From Nitrososphaerales archaeon TH1177 (GTDB lineage: Archaea; Thermoproteota; Nitrososphaeria; Nitrososphaerales; Nitrososphaeraceae), in the NCBI GenBank assembly GCA_014523515.1, contig JAATVJ010000039.1:1-6991 (forward strand): a DNA stretch of 6,991 bases, read 5' to 3'. Below are positions 5,280 through 6,991 of this stretch, piece by piece. Each line of letters opens with the position of its first letter. The first letter of the stretch is position 1. Made by a program: the position numbers and the translations under genes. The notes beneath the pieces were generated by a model, which worked only from the letters and a program-made list of their open reading frames with translations, did no database searches and was not told where the DNA came from.

Positions 5280-5411
5280 ATGGCTATCTCTACCAAAGAT
5301 AATAATACTTTAAAGAAAAAAGAGTCTTCATTAGGAAATATGCTTAAAGGTACAGGTTTGTTTATAGGTATCTTTATTGTAATTTATATAGTTATAATAT
5401 TTGGGACGTGA
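5280..5411 (+). CDS. Tiny single-span membrane protein, 43 residues
   Basis: ATG at 5280 opens a 43-codon frame ending at TGA 5409-5411. The first 24 residues are polar with a KKKE cluster (12-15). Residues 26-41 are a continuous hydrophobic segment, and only two residues follow (GT), so it resembles a tail-anchored or C-terminally embedded membrane peptide. Its composition is not simple A/T noise: it has a Ser/Thr/Lys/Asn head, a Gly-spaced helix start (GNMLKGTGLFIG) and a stop right after the span. A T8 tract 25 bases beyond the stop and a TATA-like element upstream frame it as a complete transcription unit. The family is not recognised, and function is unknown. Confidence 0.55.
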   Translation: MAISTKDNNTLKKKESSLGNMLKGTGLFIGIFIVIYIVIIFGT

Positions 5412-5436
5412 GTATTCAGAAAATAAAATATCTCCC

Positions 5437-5444
5437 TTTTTTTT
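5437..5444 (+). terminator. T8 terminator after the 43-residue gene
   Basis: Eight T's preceded by CTCCC lie 25 bases after the stop codon. Oligo-T tracts of this length are efficient archaeal termination signals. Confidence 0.5.
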
Positions 5445-5506
5445 ATGATCATATATTTGTTAAATTATAATTACTATTTAGATTATTTATTTATGTAAAA
5501 ACATGA

Positions 5507-5543
5507 TTAGGTATTACAACATGTCCTATAATCGTAATACTAA
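5507..5543. repeat. Inverted repeat with 10-base arms
   Basis: TTAGGTATTAC (5507-5517) pairs with GTAATACTAA (5534-5543), leaving one G bulged and a 16-base loop. The arms pair in full apart from the bulge. In this convergent gap it could be a terminator hairpin or a binding site; no T-run adjoins it. Confidence 0.5.
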
Positions 5544-5716
5544 AACCAATTCGAATTTACAATGTTATAGGCAATTATAGATCCTGTTAAACCATAGCCT
5601 TTTATTATTAATATAAACTACTCCAGTAGCAGCAGATTATCTGGTTATTACTATTAAAAAGATCTTATATTCTTCATCGTTAAGTTAAATAATCGTTAAA
5701 TTTATCTACACTTGTA

Positions 5717-6691
5717 TTAGTAGTGAAAAACAGTATCTCCGATTGTCTTTTTCCAATCTGCTCTAATTCCTGGTTTCCCTTTCATTTTCTCAATATAATT
5801 AAAAGCAGATAGACCTGCTGCCGCTCCATCACCACAAGCTGCCACAATTTGCTTATATAAAATATTTGTTGCATCGCCTGCTGCAAAGATCGCTGGATGT
5901 GCTGTTTTTCCACCTTCAGTTACTTCTATTTCGCCCTTTGAATTAACTTTAACAAGATGTTTTACGAAATCCAAGTTGATTTTTGATCCCATCTCAATGA
6001 ATAAACCATCGACGTTAAGTGTCTTTTCTAAACCTTGGTTATCTTTAATAACAATTTTTTGAAGAGTATTGTTACCATGAATCTCTTTAATCATAGTATT
6101 AGGAATCAATTCAACATTCTCTTTTTTTTCTATAGAAGATATTATTTCTTTGTCACCTCCTAAAGCACCTCCTCTGTAAATTAAATAAACCTTTGACGCC
6201 ATCCTTGAGAGGAGAATTCCAGATTCAAGAAGATATCCACCCACCCCTACAGTAGCTGTCACTCTGTCTTGATAAAATGGTGCATCACATTTAGTACAGT
6301 AATGAACTCCTTTATTTGCAAATACATTTTCGTTTGCAATTCCTAAATTATTCGGTACTTTACCTGGTGCCAGAACTAAAGATTTACAGGTATATTCTGA
6401 TCTATTAGTTTTAATTGTTAACCCATTTTCAGATTCATCTATCCGTTCTACTGTATCATAAATCATCTCCCCCTTAAACGTAAGGTATTGGTTTTCTAAA
6501 GTTCTAGCAAGTAAGGGGCCACTAGACATAATAGTTCCAGGATAATTTTCAAGACGTGGAATTAGATTTAGTTGACCGCCAAGATCTTTTGATATAACTA
6601 AGCATGAGACCCTTTGGCGAGCAATGTAAATACCTGCTGACAATCCTGCAGGTCCTGCACCTACTACAATAATTTCATAGTCTTTGGTCAA
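5717..6691 (-). CDS. trxB: Thioredoxin reductase-like FAD protein with altered NADPH motif
   Basis: This 324-residue low-molecular-weight thioredoxin reductase-type flavoenzyme reduces a thioredoxin-like partner through FAD and a CxxC. GAGPAG (11-16) binds FAD. GGQL (38-41) and ENYPG (48-52) are typical. The redox pair is C132-TK-C135, followed by DAPFY. AAGDA (270-274) and KQIVAACGDGAAAG (280-293) complete the FAD domain. The pyridine-nucleotide domain (about 115-245) is unusual: the GGGNSA loop reads GVGGYL (149-154), and the 2'-phosphate motif HRRxxxR reads YRGGALG (172-178), leaving one Arg. NADPH use is thus doubtful. The tail ends DTVFHY; a terminal aromatic could stack on FAD, as in some NADPH-independent or ferredoxin-linked relatives (inference). 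The TTG start directly follows the upstream stop, is preceded by a GGTG motif, and puts the FAD loop at the usual distance. Confidence 0.88.
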   Translation of the reverse strand: MTKDYEIIVVGAGPAGLSAGIYIARQRVSCLVISKDLGGQLNLIPRLENYPGTIMSSGPLLARTLENQYLTFKGEMIYDTVERIDESENGLTIKTNRSEYTCKSLVLAPGKVPNNLGIANENVFANKGVHYCTKCDAPFYQDRVTATVGVGGYLLESGILLSRMASKVYLIYRGGALGGDKEIISSIEKKENVELIPNTMIKEIHGNNTLQKIVIKDNQGLEKTLNVDGLFIEMGSKINLDFVKHLVKVNSKGEIEVTEGGKTAHPAIFAAGDATNILYKQIVAACGDGAAAGLSAFNYIEKMKGKPGIRADWKKTIGDTVFHY

Positions 6692-6922
6692 TTATCCCAC
6701 CGAAATTAAAGATGTAAGGTTAGTGACACCCTCCATTTTGTAAAGATGATCATCTATAGAATTTTTTATTTGTTGTATATCAGATGATTCTAGAACTACT
6801 AAAATATCATAAATTCCATATACAGCTTTTACCTCCTTAACACAGGATATTTTTTTTGCAGTTTCAATAATGCTTTGTTGTTGTTTATAATCAATATTTA
6901 ATAAAATATATGCTTCATTCAT
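6692..6922 (-). CDS. Stand-alone Lrp/AsnC ligand-binding (RAM) domain protein
   Basis: This 76-residue protein starts MNEAYILLNIDYKQQQSI and consists only of the alpha/beta ligand-sensing and oligomerisation domain of Lrp/AsnC regulators; the DNA-binding helix-turn-helix is absent. The usual landmarks are present: an AYILLN first strand, a helix at about 13-24, VKEVKAVYGIYDILVVLE (28-45, equivalent to the V..V..vtG.YDi core), a second helix at about 48-60, and GVTNLTSLISVG at the end. Such proteins bind amino acids or other small ligands, or pair with full-length Lrp proteins. It is the first gene of an operon with the reductase; its TAA directly abuts the reductase's TTG. The ATG has a TATA-like element 26.5 bases upstream. 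A role in sensing for redox control is inference from context only. Confidence 0.85.
   Translation of the reverse strand: MNEAYILLNIDYKQQQSIIETAKKISCVKEVKAVYGIYDILVVLESSDIQQIKNSIDDHLYKMEGVTNLTSLISVG
6695..6701 (-). promoter_or_regulatory. GGTGGGA ribosome-binding-like motif deciding the TTG start
   Basis: On the minus strand GGTGGGA lies in the last codons and just before the stop of the RAM gene. The GGTG core is five to six bases from the TTG at 6691 and matches part of the archaeal anti-Shine-Dalgarno complement. As an internal operon gene the reductase cannot be leaderless, so this motif plus stop-start coupling supports the TTG. Confidence 0.5.
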
Positions 6923-6944
6923 TAAATGTTTATACCTCTATCTT

Positions 6945-6952
6945 GATATAAC
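6945..6952 (-). promoter_or_regulatory. TATA-like box for the RAM-reductase operon
   Basis: The minus strand reads GTTATATC, centred 26.5 bases upstream of the ATG at 6922. That predicts a leaderless two-gene mRNA. A second TATA-like stretch nearer the start (about 6928-6935) is too close to be used for it. Confidence 0.45.
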
Positions 6953-6991
6953 ATTAATTTTATAAAATTTTCGTATTTTATATAAAGCAAT

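Larger units (their letters stand above)
5412..5716. other. Convergent intergenic stretch with a hairpin
   Basis: These 305 bases lie between the tiny plus-strand gene and the minus-strand reductase. They contain the T8 tract (5437-5444), an inverted repeat (5507-5543) and two ATCGTTAA direct repeats (5676-5683, 5692-5699). No gene is seen. Confidence 0.6.

Noticed and set aside
5676..5699. Two ATCGTTAA direct repeats resembling the GTTAA half-sites at 1313-1343
   Set aside because: They lie downstream of the reductase, not in a promoter, lack the palindromic arrangement, and such AT-rich octamers can recur by chance.
1..6991. tRNA/rRNA genes, insertion sequences or attachment sites
   Set aside because: No cloverleaf with a T-loop-like motif, no GC-rich RNA segment, no transposase and no long flanking repeats were seen on reading both strands by eye.

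Overview
The window is strongly AT-rich with archaeal-style genes. Short TATA-like elements sit about 25-29 bases before most start codons, implying leaderless mRNAs, and Shine-Dalgarno motifs are almost absent. The protein set fits ammonia-oxidising Thaumarchaeota (Nitrososphaeria), possibly a soil Nitrososphaerales/Nitrosocosmicus-like lineage: a ribbon-helix-helix protein with a Cys/His tail, a Spo11/topoisomerase VI-A-like Toprim protein, a secreted RTX-repeat protein, a stand-alone Lrp/AsnC sensor domain and an archaeal thioredoxin reductase. The lineage is inferred from family resemblance and composition; no rRNA or other marker gene is present.

Layout. Positions 1-274 hold the 3' end of a two-helix membrane protein. 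A gene-poor stretch of about 650 bases follows, with a terminator-like hairpin and a doubtful 37-residue membrane ORF. At 924-2263 two genes diverge from a 68-base promoter region: a small RHH regulator (minus) and a Toprim-fold protein (plus) whose metal-site motifs look eroded. Two near-identical TTAAC/GTTAA palindromes about two helical turns apart flank the Toprim gene's TATA box and may be the regulator's operators. At 2581-3447 is an Fpg/Nei DNA glycosylase whose penultimate residue is Ser rather than the catalytic Pro. The next gap (3448-3800) contains an orphan strong TATA box, a perfect 18-base palindrome and a T-rich hairpin, a possible small-RNA unit. At 3801-4460 lies a secreted calcium-binding RTX protein with twelve nonapeptide repeats and a suspicious start.

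Two tiny membrane proteins follow: 66 residues on the minus strand at 4770-4970, and 43 residues on the plus strand at 5280-5411. The window ends with a minus-strand two-gene operon: an Lrp/AsnC ligand-binding domain protein whose stop codon directly abuts the TTG start of a thioredoxin reductase.

The main points of interest are: (1) the reductase lacks the usual NADPH 2'-phosphate motif and so may take electrons from another donor; (2) the Toprim protein looks like a catalytically dead paralogue paired with an RHH regulator; (3) the glycosylase has a Ser in place of the N-terminal Pro nucleophile; (4) the RTX gene may carry a one-base frameshift at its start. All family assignments were made by reading motifs, without database searches.
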